Source: Streptomyces sp. S4.7 (GTDB taxonomy: Bacteria; Actinomycetota; Actinomycetes; Streptomycetales; Streptomycetaceae). From it: 64,000 nt of DNA. This document shows positions 38,021-50,001 of this stretch, in pieces. The notes beneath the pieces are model-generated. The model was not told the origin of the DNA and ran no database searches. It saw only the letters and a program-made list of their open reading frames with translations. Within the stretch, counting starts at the first letter, position 1. Every line of letters starts with the position of its first letter. Location: NCBI RefSeq assembly GCF_010384365.1, contig NZ_CP048397.1, positions 5,518,001 to 5,582,000 of the forward strand, read 5' to 3'. Made by a program: the position numbers and the translations under genes.

Positions 38021-38254
38021 CTACAGGTGCACGACCGGGCAGGTCAGGGTGCGGGTGATGCCGTCCACTTGCTGGACCTTGGCGACCACCATGCGGCCGA
38101 GGTCGTCCACGGTGTCGGACTGGGCACGCACGATCACGTCATAGGGACCGGTGACGTCCTCGGCCTGTATCACTCCAGGGATCTTCGCGATGGTCTCGGC
38201 GACGATTGTCGCCTTGCCCACCTCGGTCTGAATAAGGATGTACGCCTGTACCAC
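38021..38254 (-). CDS. Lrp/AsnC ligand-binding domain protein
   Basis: 77 residues, a stand-alone RAM (regulation of amino acid metabolism) domain: MVQAYILIQTEVGKATIVAE, then GPYDVIVRAQSDTVDDLGRMVVAKVQ and GITRTLTCPVV. There is no DNA-binding helix-turn-helix, so it probably senses an amino acid and modulates another protein. Divergent from thiL, 20 bp upstream of the DUF3515 gene on the same strand. Confidence 0.9.
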   Translation of the reverse strand: MVQAYILIQTEVGKATIVAETIAKIPGVIQAEDVTGPYDVIVRAQSDTVDDLGRMVVAKVQQVDGITRTLTCPVVHL

Positions 38255-38433
38255 GGAACCTCCAGGGCGGCCACGAGGATCTTGTGGGGGGAAGGGACGC
38301 CACGTTATCGCGTCACCCAGTGCCGCGGGGAGACCCGCGCGTACTGCGGCACCGGCGGCGTGATGTACCGGGCAGTGAAGTTGACGTACAGCTCGGCCGG
38401 CTCCGCCGGCCGCACGACGAGAGGTGGGACTCG

Positions 38434-39396
38434 GTGAAGGGCACCGTGGGCGAGTTGGGGGAGTTCGGACTCATCAGGGAGCTCACTTCCCGGCTCACCA
38501 CCACTCCGGCGGTCCGGCTCGGGCCGGGCGACGACGCCGCGGTGGTGGCCGCACCCGACCGCAAGGTCGTGGCGAGTACGGACATCCTCCTTGAAGGGCG
38601 GCACTTCCGCCGCGACTGGTCGACCGCCTACGACGTGGGGAGGAAGGCCGCCGCGCAGAATCTCGCCGACATCGCGGCGATGGGGGCGGTCCCGACCGCG
38701 CTGCTGCTCGGCCTGGTCGTCCCGGCCGAACTCCCGGTCACCTGGCCCACCGAGCTGATGGACGGAATCCGCGACGAGTGCCAGGTCGCGGGCGCCGCGG
38801 TGGTCGGCGGCGACGTCGTACGGGGCGAGACGATCACCCTCGCGATCACCGCGCTCGGCGACCTGCGCAACCACGAGCCGGTGACGAGGTCGGGCGCGCA
38901 GCCGGGCGATGTCGTCGCGTACACCGGCTGGTTGGGCTGGTCGGCGGCCGGACACGCGGTGCTGTCGCGCGGATTCCGGTCACCCCGTGCCTTCGTCGAG
39001 GCGCACCGGCGTCCGGAACCGCCGTACCACGCGGGGCCAGCGGCGGCGGGGCTCGGCGCCACGGCGATGACGGACGTGAGCGACGGCCTCGTGGCCGACC
39101 TCGGACACATCGCCGACGCCAGCAAGGTCCGTATCGATCTGCGGTCGGGGCTCATCGACATTCCCTCGCAGATGAACGACATCGGGCAGGCGGTGGGGGT
39201 GGACCCGCTCCAGTGGGTGCTGACCGGGGGAGAGGACCACGCGATCGTCGCGACGTTCCCGCCGGACGCCAAGCTGCCCGCGAGGTGGAAGGTGATCGGC
39301 GAGGTCCTCAACCCGTCGGCGCTGCCACAGGTGACGGTCGACGGGGCGCCGTGGACGAGCAAGGGCGGCTGGGACCACTTCGGGGACACGGCGTGA
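38434..39396 (+). CDS. thiL: thiamine-monophosphate kinase
   Basis: 320 residues, last step of thiamine pyrophosphate synthesis. N-terminal GELGEFGLIRELT, ATP/Mg loop RLGPGDDAAVV, then NLADIAAMGA, TDVSDGLVADLGHIA and LTGGEDHAI. GTG start with GAGGTGG upstream; the frame stays open upstream to 38284 without a better site. No TPP riboswitch is visible in front. thiD follows after 33 bp. Confidence 0.94.
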   Translation: MKGTVGELGEFGLIRELTSRLTTTPAVRLGPGDDAAVVAAPDRKVVASTDILLEGRHFRRDWSTAYDVGRKAAAQNLADIAAMGAVPTALLLGLVVPAELPVTWPTELMDGIRDECQVAGAAVVGGDVVRGETITLAITALGDLRNHEPVTRSGAQPGDVVAYTGWLGWSAAGHAVLSRGFRSPRAFVEAHRRPEPPYHAGPAAAGLGATAMTDVSDGLVADLGHIADASKVRIDLRSGLIDIPSQMNDIGQAVGVDPLQWVLTGGEDHAIVATFPPDAKLPARWKVIGEVLNPSALPQVTVDGAPWTSKGGWDHFGDTA

Positions 39397-39429
39397 GGCC
39401 TGGTCCGGCGGGCCAGTAGATTCGGGGGC

Positions 39430-40257
39430 ATGGCCATATCACCCGAGTCCGCCGCGTTCTCCGGGCCCGCCCGCGTGCCCGCCCGTGTTCTCACCGTCGC
39501 CGGGTCCGACTCCGGTGGCGGTGCGGGAATCCAGGCGGACCTCAAGACCATGCTGGCGTTCGGCGTGCACGGCATGAGCGTGCTCACGGCCGTCACCGCG
39601 CAGAACTCCCGCGGCGTGCAAGGCGTTTGGGAACAGCCCGTGGATGCGGTGCGGGCCCAGTACCGCAGTGTCGTGGACGACATCGGCGTCCAGGCGGTGA
39701 AGACCGGCATGCTCTCGTCGGCGGCGCTGGTGGATACCGTCGCCGAACTCCTCGCCGGGACCGATGTTCCGGCGGTGGTCGATCCGGTCGGGGTCTCCAA
39801 GCACGGGGACCCGCTGCTGGCGGTATCCGCGCTGGACTCCGTACGGAAGCGGCTGCTGCCGACGGCGACCGTCGCCACGCCCAACCTCGACGAGGTCGCG
39901 CAGCTGACCGGTGTGGAGGTGCGGGACGAGGCGGGGATGCCGCGCGCCGCCGCCGCCGTACTGGCCTTCGGGCCCCGCTGGGTGCTGATCAAGGGCGGGC
40001 ATCTGCCGGGGGACGCCGTGGACCTGCTGACGGACGGCAGCGAGGAGCACTGGCTGCGCGCACCGCGCCACGACAACCGTCACACGCACGGGACCGGCTG
40101 CACGCTCGCCGCCGCGATCGCGGCGGGGCTGGGGACGGGGCAGGGGGTCGTGGAGGCCGTCGTCGCCGCGAAGCGGTACGTGACGGGGGCGATCGCCGCG
40201 GGCTTTCCGCTGGGCGGCGGTATCGGCCCCGTGGACCACGCCTGGCGCTTCCGCTGA
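39430..40257 (+). CDS. thiD: hydroxymethylpyrimidine/phosphomethylpyrimidine kinase
   Basis: 275 residues, ribokinase-fold enzyme phosphorylating HMP and HMP-P. Motifs LTVAGSDSGGGAGIQADLKT near residue 20, TAVTAQNSRGVQ, VVDPVGVSKHGDPLL and the catalytic anion hole HGTGCTLAAAIAAGL. Follows thiL directly, so the two thiamine kinases share a transcript. Confidence 0.94.
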   Translation: MAISPESAAFSGPARVPARVLTVAGSDSGGGAGIQADLKTMLAFGVHGMSVLTAVTAQNSRGVQGVWEQPVDAVRAQYRSVVDDIGVQAVKTGMLSSAALVDTVAELLAGTDVPAVVDPVGVSKHGDPLLAVSALDSVRKRLLPTATVATPNLDEVAQLTGVEVRDEAGMPRAAAAVLAFGPRWVLIKGGHLPGDAVDLLTDGSEEHWLRAPRHDNRHTHGTGCTLAAAIAAGLGTGQGVVEAVVAAKRYVTGAIAAGFPLGGGIGPVDHAWRFR

Positions 40258-40330
40258 GCCTCGCGGCGTGACACTGATCGGCGTTGCCAAGCGCTCAACT
40301 CCGCGAACACGGTGCGGCAGTTGGGCACGG

Positions 40331-40368
40331 CGCGGTACGGCGCGGTACGGGTACGGGTACGGGTACGG
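40331..40368. repeat. short tandem repeat between thiD and rpmB
   Basis: Two copies of CGCGGTACGG followed by three of GTACGG, in the gap between the convergent genes. Confidence 0.7.
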
Positions 40369-40372
40369 CAAA

Positions 40373-40400
40373 AAGCCGGTCCACCGAGGTGGACCGGCTT
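40373..40400. terminator. bidirectional terminator, rpmB/thiD
   Basis: 13-bp perfect stem AAGCCGGTCCACC with a 2-nt loop. On the minus strand it is followed by a run of T, so it fits rpmB best. Confidence 0.85.
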
Positions 40401-40437
40401 CCAAGGCAACCGCAGGGGCTGCGCTACGACGAGAACG

Positions 40438-40623
40438 TCAGCGCGAGACCTTGCCGGCCTTGATGCACGATGTGCAGACGTTGAGCCGCTTCGGCGTCCG
40501 ACCGACCACGGCACGCACGCGCTGGATGTTCGGGTTCCAGCGACGGGACGTACGGCGGTGCGAGTGCGAAATGTTGTTGCCGAAGCCCGGCCCCTTGCCG
40601 CAGACGTCGCAGTTGGCAGCCAC
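40438..40623 (-). CDS. rpmB: 50S ribosomal protein L28
   Basis: 61 residues, GTG start. MAANCDVCGKGPGFGNNISH and SRRWNPNIQ are typical L28. Two CxxC pairs (CDVC and CTSC) show it is the zinc-binding C+ form rather than the cysteine-free paralogue induced under zinc limitation. Monocistronic. Confidence 0.96.
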   Translation of the reverse strand: MAANCDVCGKGPGFGNNISHSHRRTSRRWNPNIQRVRAVVGRTPKRLNVCTSCIKAGKVSR

Positions 40624-40882
40624 GGGTCACTCCAAAGACTTCAGATGCACTTACGGTGAATTCCGGCGCGGCAGAATCATTGACTGATGTCGGCTGTGCC
40701 GGGGGAGAAGGCCCGACTCTCGACGGGCAACCGGAGGAGCATACAACGCCCGATCCGGTTGAACGAAACTACCATGTCCGGACCCGCCCTCGTCCCGCCC
40801 CCTCTCCCACCTGCCACTACGGTGCGGGCGGACTACCCTGCGGTGCAGTTCGCAGCCCCAGGCCGCCAAGGAGGACCCCCAG

Positions 40883-42562
40883 GTGCCGCAGACCCTCGAC
40901 GCCGCAGCGGTACGTACCTGGTGCTCGCTGTCGCTGGACGCCCTGGGCCGGGACCGCGAGGAGATCGACGCGATCAACGTCTATCCGGTCGCCGACGGGG
41001 ACACCGGCACCAATCTCTATCTGACGGTGGAGTCCGCCGTGCAGGCCGTCGAGGCCGTCTTCGACGCGCACGCGACGGGGACCTCCGTACCCGACCTGCC
41101 CGATGCCGTACGGGCCATGGCGCACGGGGCACTGATCGGGGCGCGGGGGAACTCCGGCACGATCCTGGCGCAACTGCTGCGGGGCATGGCCGAGGTGCTG
41201 GGCGAGGACGCGGCCGGCGCCGGTGCGGGGACCGGGGCCGGGGCGGAGGACGGCGGCGATCATCTGGCCAGGGCGCTGCGCAGGGCGGCCCAGCTGGCGC
41301 GCGAGGCCGTCGCGCACCCGGTCGAGGGGACGATTCTCACGGTGGCCGCCGCCGCCGCGGACGCCGCCGCGCGTACGGCGAGCGACGGGGCGGGCGGCGA
41401 CGGTGCGGCGTACGGCAGCGGCGCGGCCGTCCACGCCGCGTACGCCGGAGCCCGCGTCGCGCTCGACGCGACACCGGGCCAGCTCGCCGTCCTCGGTCGC
41501 GCCGGAGTCGTGGACGCCGGCGGAAGGGGCCTGCTCGCCGTCCTCGCCGCACTCGTGGAGGCCGTCACGGGCGACGCCCCGGCCCGTGTCGCACCGGGCG
41601 CCCGCCCGCACGCCCTGCCCGCCGTCGTGGAGTCCTGCGACACGGACGACAGCGCCCCGGGCCCGGCCTTCGAGGTCATCTACCTCCTGGAGACGGACGA
41701 GGCGGGCATCGGCCGGCTCCGTCGACGGCTCGACGCCCTGGGCGACTCGCTCGTCGTGGTCGGGGGCGACGGCCTGTGGAACGTGCACGTGCACGTCGAC
41801 GACGCGGGCGCCGCGGTGGAGGCCGGGGTCGAGGCGGGACGCCCCTACCGCATCCGCATCACGCACTTCGGCGCCGCCGCCGGGCACCAGCGGGAGCGGG
41901 CGCAGCGCGCCGTCGTCGCCGTGGTCCCGGGCGAAGGTCTCGCCGGACTGTGCGCCGAGGCCGGAGCCACGACGGTGCTGGCGCGCCCCGGGGAGCCACC
42001 GGCGAGCGGCGAGCTGGTCGAGGCCATCCGGCGCGCCCACGCGCACGAGGTGGTGCTCCTGCCGAACGACGCGGAGCTGCGCCACACCGCCGCTGCCGCC
42101 GCCGAACAGGCCCGCGCCGAGGGAATCCGGGTCGCCCTCATCCCGACCAGGGCGGCCGTACAGGGCATCGCCGCCCTCGCGGTGCACGAGCCGGACCGCC
42201 GTTTCGACGAGGACGTGGTCGCCATGACCTCGGCCGCCGGCGCCACCCGCTACGCCGAACTGGCCGTCGCGGAGCGGCAGTCCTGGACCATGGCCGGCAT
42301 CTGCCAGGCCGGAGACCTGCTGGGGCTGATCGACGGCGACGTCGCGGTGATCGGCACCGAACTCGCGGCCACGGCCGAGAGCGTCCTGGACCGGATGCTG
42401 TCGGCGGGCGGCGAACTGGTCACGCTCGTGCTCGGCGAGGACGTGCCGGACACCCTCGCCGAACGGCTGGAGCGCCACGTACGGAGCGGCCACATGGCCG
42501 TCGACACGGTGGTCTACCGAGGAGGCCGTCAGTCGGTGCCGTTGCTGATCGGCGTCGAGTAG
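40883..42562 (+). CDS. DAK2-domain / FakA-like kinase family protein
   Basis: 559 residues. The N-terminal DhaL-like ATP-binding domain has INVYPVADGDTGTNLYLT and GARGNSGTILAQLLRG. The C-terminal region resembles the FakA/YloV portion, with VELLxx-type Rossmann strands and a final AVDTVVYRGGRQSVPLLIGVE. In firmicutes this family phosphorylates fatty acids presented by FakB; in actinobacteria the substrate is unsettled. A Gly/Ala-rich insert lies near residues 110-125. GTG start with AAGGAGG. In front of recG by two genes. Confidence 0.9.
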   Translation: MPQTLDAAAVRTWCSLSLDALGRDREEIDAINVYPVADGDTGTNLYLTVESAVQAVEAVFDAHATGTSVPDLPDAVRAMAHGALIGARGNSGTILAQLLRGMAEVLGEDAAGAGAGTGAGAEDGGDHLARALRRAAQLAREAVAHPVEGTILTVAAAAADAAARTASDGAGGDGAAYGSGAAVHAAYAGARVALDATPGQLAVLGRAGVVDAGGRGLLAVLAALVEAVTGDAPARVAPGARPHALPAVVESCDTDDSAPGPAFEVIYLLETDEAGIGRLRRRLDALGDSLVVVGGDGLWNVHVHVDDAGAAVEAGVEAGRPYRIRITHFGAAAGHQRERAQRAVVAVVPGEGLAGLCAEAGATTVLARPGEPPASGELVEAIRRAHAHEVVLLPNDAELRHTAAAAAEQARAEGIRVALIPTRAAVQGIAALAVHEPDRRFDEDVVAMTSAAGATRYAELAVAERQSWTMAGICQAGDLLGLIDGDVAVIGTELAATAESVLDRMLSAGGELVTLVLGEDVPDTLAERLERHVRSGHMAVDTVVYRGGRQSVPLLIGVE

Positions 42563-42699
42563 GCGGGCCGCGACGCCGCCGCGGTACGTCCGCGCGGCCA
42601 CGCGGTGGCCACGGCTTGCACGGGACGCGGTACCTGTGACGATGGTGGGTAGGCGCTCCATGACAGACGCACGCACCGCCCGAGGTGAGAGGCCCACCG

Positions 42700-43035
42700 A
42701 TGGACGACCTGACCGCACTCGCCCGCCATCAGCTCGACGACGCGCGCGCCAGCGCCCACGGCCGGAGCGCTCATCTCTTCCTGCACGACGGTCCACTGCG
42801 GCAGACGGTCATCGCGCTGACCTCCGGCTCGGCCCTCGACGAGCACAACGCGCCCCCGGCGGCCAGCCTTCAGGTGCTGCACGGCCGGGTGCGGGTGACG
42901 AAGAAGTCCGGCGACCAGGACATGATCGCCGGGCAGGTGGGCCCCGTTCCCCACGAGAGGCACGGCCTGGAGGCCCTGGAGGACTCCGCCGTCCTGCTCA
43001 CCGCCGTCACCGAGGTCCGCGCGACAAGCCGCTGA
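42700..43035 (+). CDS. small cupin-like protein
   Basis: 111 residues. A single beta-barrel pattern is suggested by LFLHDGPLRQTVIALTSGSALDEH, LQVLHGRVRVT and GPVPHERHGLEALEDSAVLLT, like cupin domains that blunt or sense small molecules. Most metal-ligand His positions are not obvious. Short gap to recG (97 bp). GAGGTGAGAGG ribosome site. Confidence 0.75.
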   Translation: MDDLTALARHQLDDARASAHGRSAHLFLHDGPLRQTVIALTSGSALDEHNAPPAASLQVLHGRVRVTKKSGDQDMIAGQVGPVPHERHGLEALEDSAVLLTAVTEVRATSR

Positions 43036-43132
43036 CCGATTCCGCGCCGGCCCGAGCAAGCGCCGCCGCTGACCCGCCCGCGACCTGGGGTTGTCCACAG
43101 GTGCGCGACGGATGTCAGTGATGTGGTGTGCA

Positions 43133-45328
<2,196 letters not shown>

Positions 45329-45377
45329 ACGGCCCTCACAGCCCCGCTCAGCGGCCCGGCGGGGGCGCTGAGGGTTC

Positions 45378-45400
45378 CTCCCGGCGGGCCCCGCCGGGAG
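45378..45400 (+). terminator. hairpin downstream of recG
   Basis: Stem CTCCCGGCGGG / CCCGCCGGGAG, about 50 bp after recG, directly beside a larger inverted repeat. Confidence 0.55.
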
Positions 45401-45458
45401 CGACGCCATATCGTGGGTGACGGCACGCGCGCCGCCACCCACGACATGGCGTCGCTCC
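45397..45458. repeat. 23-bp near-perfect inverted repeat upstream of rsmD
   Basis: Arms 45397-45419 and 45436-45458 match at 22 of 23 positions around a 16-bp G+C-rich spacer. It could be a second terminator or a structured leader of rsmD. Confidence 0.65.
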
Positions 45459-45515
45459 ACGTGCACCGAGCCGTTCCGCAATCCGCACACCCCACGAACC
45501 GAGGACCCGACACCC

Positions 45516-46097
45516 ATGACCCGCGTGATCGCCGGCGCCGCCGGCGGGCGCCGTCTCGCCGTCCCCCCGGGCAACGGAACCCGCCCCACCTCCGACCGAG
45601 CGCGCGAAGGTCTCTTCTCCACCTGGGAGGCGCTGCTCGGCACCCTCCAAGGGCTGCGCGTCGCCGATCTGTACGCCGGCTCCGGCGCCGTCGGCCTGGA
45701 AGCCCTCTCCCGGGGCGCCGCGCACACCCTCCTTGTGGAGGCGGACGGCAGGGCGGCCCGCACCGTCCGGGACAACGTCCGCGCCCTCGGACTGCCGGGC
45801 GCCGAGGTCCGTACGGGCAAAGCCGAACAGATCGTGACAGGACCGGCGCCCGGGGCCCCGTACGACATCGTCTTCCTCGACCCTCCGTACGCCGTCACCG
45901 ACGACGATCTTCGCGAGATCCTGCTCACACTCCGTTCGGGGGGCTGGCTCAATGACGAAGCCGTCGCCACCGTGGAGCGCAGCACCAGAGGTGGGGAGTT
46001 CACCTGGCCGAGGGGCTTCGAACCGTCGCGGGCGCGTCGCTACGGCGAGGGAACCCTTTGGTACGGTCGCGCCGCCGCACCCGAAGACGCCCGATGA
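45516..46097 (+). CDS. rsmD: 16S rRNA (guanine-966-N2)-methyltransferase
   Basis: 193 residues, SAM-dependent methyltransferase. N-terminal MTRVIAGAAGGRRLAVPPG, SAM motif VADLYAGSGAVGLEALSRGA and catalytic (D/N)PPY as FLDPPYAV. Its stop overlaps or abuts the coaD start region. The start is the ATG matching the family N-terminus. Confidence 0.93.
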   Translation: MTRVIAGAAGGRRLAVPPGNGTRPTSDRAREGLFSTWEALLGTLQGLRVADLYAGSGAVGLEALSRGAAHTLLVEADGRAARTVRDNVRALGLPGAEVRTGKAEQIVTGPAPGAPYDIVFLDPPYAVTDDDLREILLTLRSGGWLNDEAVATVERSTRGGEFTWPRGFEPSRARRYGEGTLWYGRAAAPEDAR

Positions 46098-46123
46098 CCG
46101 GACCGGAGAGCGAGGGAATTCAG

Positions 46124-46603
46124 TTGCGCCGCGCCGTCTGTCCGGGGTCCTTCGACCCCATCACCAATGGTCACCTCGACATCATTGGCCGTGCCTCCAA
46201 GCTGTACGACGTCGTCCACGTCGCCGTGATGATCAACCAGTCCAAGAAGGGACTGTTCACGGTCGAGGAGCGGATCGATCTGATCCGCCGAGTCACCGCC
46301 GAGTTCGGCAACGTCGAGGTGGAGTCCTTCCACGGCCTCCTCGTCGACTTCTGCAAACAGCGCGACATCCCGGCCATCGTCAAGGGCCTTCGGGCTGTCA
46401 GCGACTTCGACTACGAGCTGCAGATGGCCCAGATGAACAACGGCCTCTCCGGCGTCGAGACCCTCTTCGTGCCGACCAACCCCATCTACAGTTTCCTCTC
46501 CTCCTCGCTGGTCAAAGAGGTGGCGACCTGGGGCGGAGACGTCTCCCACCTGCTGCCTCCGCTCGTGCACGAGGCACTGACCGAGCGTCTTGGGAACCGT
46601 TGA
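46124..46603 (+). CDS. coaD: phosphopantetheine adenylyltransferase
   Basis: 159 residues from a TTG that has GAGGG seven bases upstream and gives exactly the family length and N-terminus (RRAVCPGSFDPITNGHLDII). An ATG at 46094 overlapping the rsmD stop would add ten residues and is the alternative. Motifs: NGHLDI (T/HxGH), KGLRAVSDFDYELQMAQMN and YSFLSSSLVKEVA (ISSTxVR region). Fourth step of coenzyme A synthesis. Confidence 0.93.
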   Translation: MRRAVCPGSFDPITNGHLDIIGRASKLYDVVHVAVMINQSKKGLFTVEERIDLIRRVTAEFGNVEVESFHGLLVDFCKQRDIPAIVKGLRAVSDFDYELQMAQMNNGLSGVETLFVPTNPIYSFLSSSLVKEVATWGGDVSHLLPPLVHEALTERLGNR

Positions 46604-46738
46604 CGGACGGGGCGCGGCACGGGGCGGCGGACCGGCCCCGGAACTGACGGGCCGTCACCTGGTGTCGGGCGCGCACCGACTGGCCGTACAGTCGTTGCGT
46701 CCGTCTCCAACCCGGCTGTAGAGAGTGGCGAGCACACG

Positions 46739-47953
<1,215 letters not shown>

Positions 47954-48149
47954 GCCCCGCGCCGTGTCGCCGCCGGGCGCCCCGTGTACGGCCGGATTGG
48001 GCCAACGGCGGCCGGTCAAGTATCCTGGTTCTTCGGTCGCGTGATGTCCGCGATCCGGCCGCCCGCCTCGTACGCGACATGGCGGCCCACTCCACGACTC
48101 GAAAGTTGGAACAGCCCTGAACGCCCGCCTCGACCACCGCGACCCCCTC

Positions 48150-48758
48150 GTGTTCGACACACACGAGCTGGGTCGCCGTCCTGGTGCGCTCAAGCGGCTG
48201 ACCCGCTCCGCGGCGGCGCCCAAGGACTTCGGCATCGACGGAGTCATCGGGGTGCCGGAAGGCGCACCGGTGGAGCTCAGGATCCGCCTCGAATCGGTCA
48301 TGGAGGGCGTGCTCGTGACGGGCACCGCCCGTGCGACCGCCGAGGGGGAGTGCGTAAGGTGTCTGGAGCCGGTGCGCCAGGACGTGGCAGCGGACTTCCA
48401 GGAGATGTTCTCGTACCCTGACGCCGACGACCGGGGCCGCAGCAAGCAGGCGGAACCGGCCGACGACGCCGAGGACGACGAGGACAGGCTCTACATCGAG
48501 GACGGACTGTTCGACCTCGAACCCGTGCTGCGTGATGCGGTGGTGCTCGCACTGCCGATGCAGCCGGTGTGCCGGGAGACCTGCGCCGGCCTGTGTTCCG
48601 AATGCGGAATCAGGCTGGACGAGAACCCGGACCATCACCACGACGCCGTCGACATCCGGTGGGCGTCACTGCAAGGACTCGCCGAAACCATCAAGGACGG
48701 CGAGAAGGACAACATGGGCGGCGCCGACGACGGCGCCGACGAGAAGCAGGAGAAGTAG
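48150..48758 (+). CDS. DUF177 (YceD family) protein
   Basis: About 202 residues from the GTG. FDTHELGRRPGALKRLTRS begins the conserved part; VTGTARATAEGECVRCLEPV and the C-terminal CRETCAGLCSECGIRLDENPDHHHD give a cysteine-rich, probably zinc-binding end. The in-frame codons just upstream read LNARLDHRDPLV, which relatives also have, so translation may really begin at the CTG at 48117. YceD genes precede rpmF in most bacteria and are tied to 23S rRNA maturation; rpmF follows here by 2 bp. Confidence 0.88.
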   Translation: MFDTHELGRRPGALKRLTRSAAAPKDFGIDGVIGVPEGAPVELRIRLESVMEGVLVTGTARATAEGECVRCLEPVRQDVAADFQEMFSYPDADDRGRSKQAEPADDAEDDEDRLYIEDGLFDLEPVLRDAVVLALPMQPVCRETCAGLCSECGIRLDENPDHHHDAVDIRWASLQGLAETIKDGEKDNMGGADDGADEKQEK

Positions 48759-48760
48759 CC

Positions 48761-48934
48761 GTGGCTGTTCCGAAGCGGAAGATGTCGCGCAGCAACACGC
48801 GCCACCGCCGGTCGCAGTGGAAGGCTGCGGTCCCCACCCTGGTTTCGTGTGAGCGTTGCCAGGAGCCGAAGCTCCAGCACATCGCGTGCCCGAGCTGCGG
48901 CACCTACAACAAGCGCCAGGTCCTCGAGGTCTGA
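48761..48934 (+). CDS. rpmF: 50S ribosomal protein L32
   Basis: 57 residues, GTG start. MAVPKRKMSRSNTRHRRSQW is diagnostic. The zinc ribbon (CERCQEP and ACPSCG) is intact, so this is the C+ form. RBS AGGAGAAG lies in the end of the preceding gene. rnc follows by 19 bp. Confidence 0.96.
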   Translation: MAVPKRKMSRSNTRHRRSQWKAAVPTLVSCERCQEPKLQHIACPSCGTYNKRQVLEV

Positions 48935-48953
48935 GCGGCTGGTGAGAGGCTCG

Positions 48954-49829
48954 ATGTCTGAACTGTCCAGTGCCAAGAAGGCAGACAACGTCAGCACAGC
49001 CTCGTCCCACACGCTTCTGGAAGGGCGGCTCGGCTATCAGCTGGAGTCCGCCCTTCTGGTGCGTGCGCTGACCCATCGCTCGTTCGCGTACGAGAACGGC
49101 GGTCTGCCCACCAACGAACGGCTCGAATTCCTCGGGGATTCGGTGCTCGGACTGGTGGTCACCGACACGCTGTATCGCATCCACCCCGACCTGCCCGAAG
49201 GCCAACTGGCCAAGTTGCGGGCCGCGGTGGTCAATTCGCGTGCGCTGGCGCAAGTGGGGCGCGGCCTCGAACTCGGCTCCTTCATCCGGCTCGGCCGCGG
49301 TGAAGAGGGCACGGGGGGCCGGGACAAGGCGTCCATCCTCGCCGACACCCTTGAAGCGGTGATCGGCGCGGTCTATCTCGATCAGGGCCTCGACGCGGCG
49401 TCCGAGCTGGTGCACCGGCTCTTCGACCCGCTCATCGAGAAGTCCTCCAATCTCGGTGCCGGTCTGGACTGGAAGACCAGTCTGCAGGAGCTGACCGCGG
49501 CGGAGAGCCTCGGCGTACCCGAGTATCTCGTCACGGAGACCGGCCCGGATCACGAGAAGACCTTCACCGCTGCCGCCCGCGTCGGTGGTGTCTCGTACGG
49601 CACCGGCACCGGCCGCAGCAAGAAGGAAGCGGAGCAGCAGGCCGCGGAGACCGCGTGGCGGTCCATCCGCGCGGACGCGGACGAACGGGCCGCCGCGGCG
49701 AAGGCGGCCGTCGAAGTCCGGACCACGTCCGGGACCGAGTCCGCGGACGAGGTCGAGGTCGACGTTGAAGAGGCCGCCGACACCTCTTCGGTGGCGACTT
49801 CGGAATCCGCCGACGTGGCCAAGTCCTGA
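48954..49829 (+). CDS. rnc: ribonuclease III
   Basis: 291 residues. Catalytic signature ERLEFLGDSVLGLVVTDTLY near residue 50, second acidic cluster DTLEAVIGAVYLDQG, then a dsRNA-binding domain (about 175-240: TSLQELTA, FTAAARVGG, GTGRSKKEAEQQAAETAW). A low-complexity acidic tail follows. In S. coelicolor this gene (absB) globally affects antibiotic production. ATG with GAGAGG upstream. Confidence 0.95.
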   Translation: MSELSSAKKADNVSTASSHTLLEGRLGYQLESALLVRALTHRSFAYENGGLPTNERLEFLGDSVLGLVVTDTLYRIHPDLPEGQLAKLRAAVVNSRALAQVGRGLELGSFIRLGRGEEGTGGRDKASILADTLEAVIGAVYLDQGLDAASELVHRLFDPLIEKSSNLGAGLDWKTSLQELTAAESLGVPEYLVTETGPDHEKTFTAAARVGGVSYGTGTGRSKKEAEQQAAETAWRSIRADADERAAAAKAAVEVRTTSGTESADEVEVDVEEAADTSSVATSESADVAKS

Positions 49830-50001
49830 TCTCTGCTGTTCCGTTCCCTTCCGGTGCGCCCCTTGTGTCGATACGGCACGAGGGGCGCAGCTCGTGCCCG
49901 CGCCGCCGGTTGTCCCGCCCCCCTGCTTTCCCCAACTCCCGCCCCGTGTTCGCCCAGTTGGCCTCCGAAGCCGCTGAGCCCGCCGCCCCCGAAGGAGCAC
50001 C

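Noticed and set aside
38255..38433. Possible TPP riboswitch before thiL-thiD
   Set aside because: No THI-box core pattern (CUGAGA with matching helices) could be seen.
40331..40368. Tandem repeat near rpmB as a CRISPR or VNTR array
   Set aside because: Too short, no spacers and no cas genes; simple GTACGG slippage is enough.
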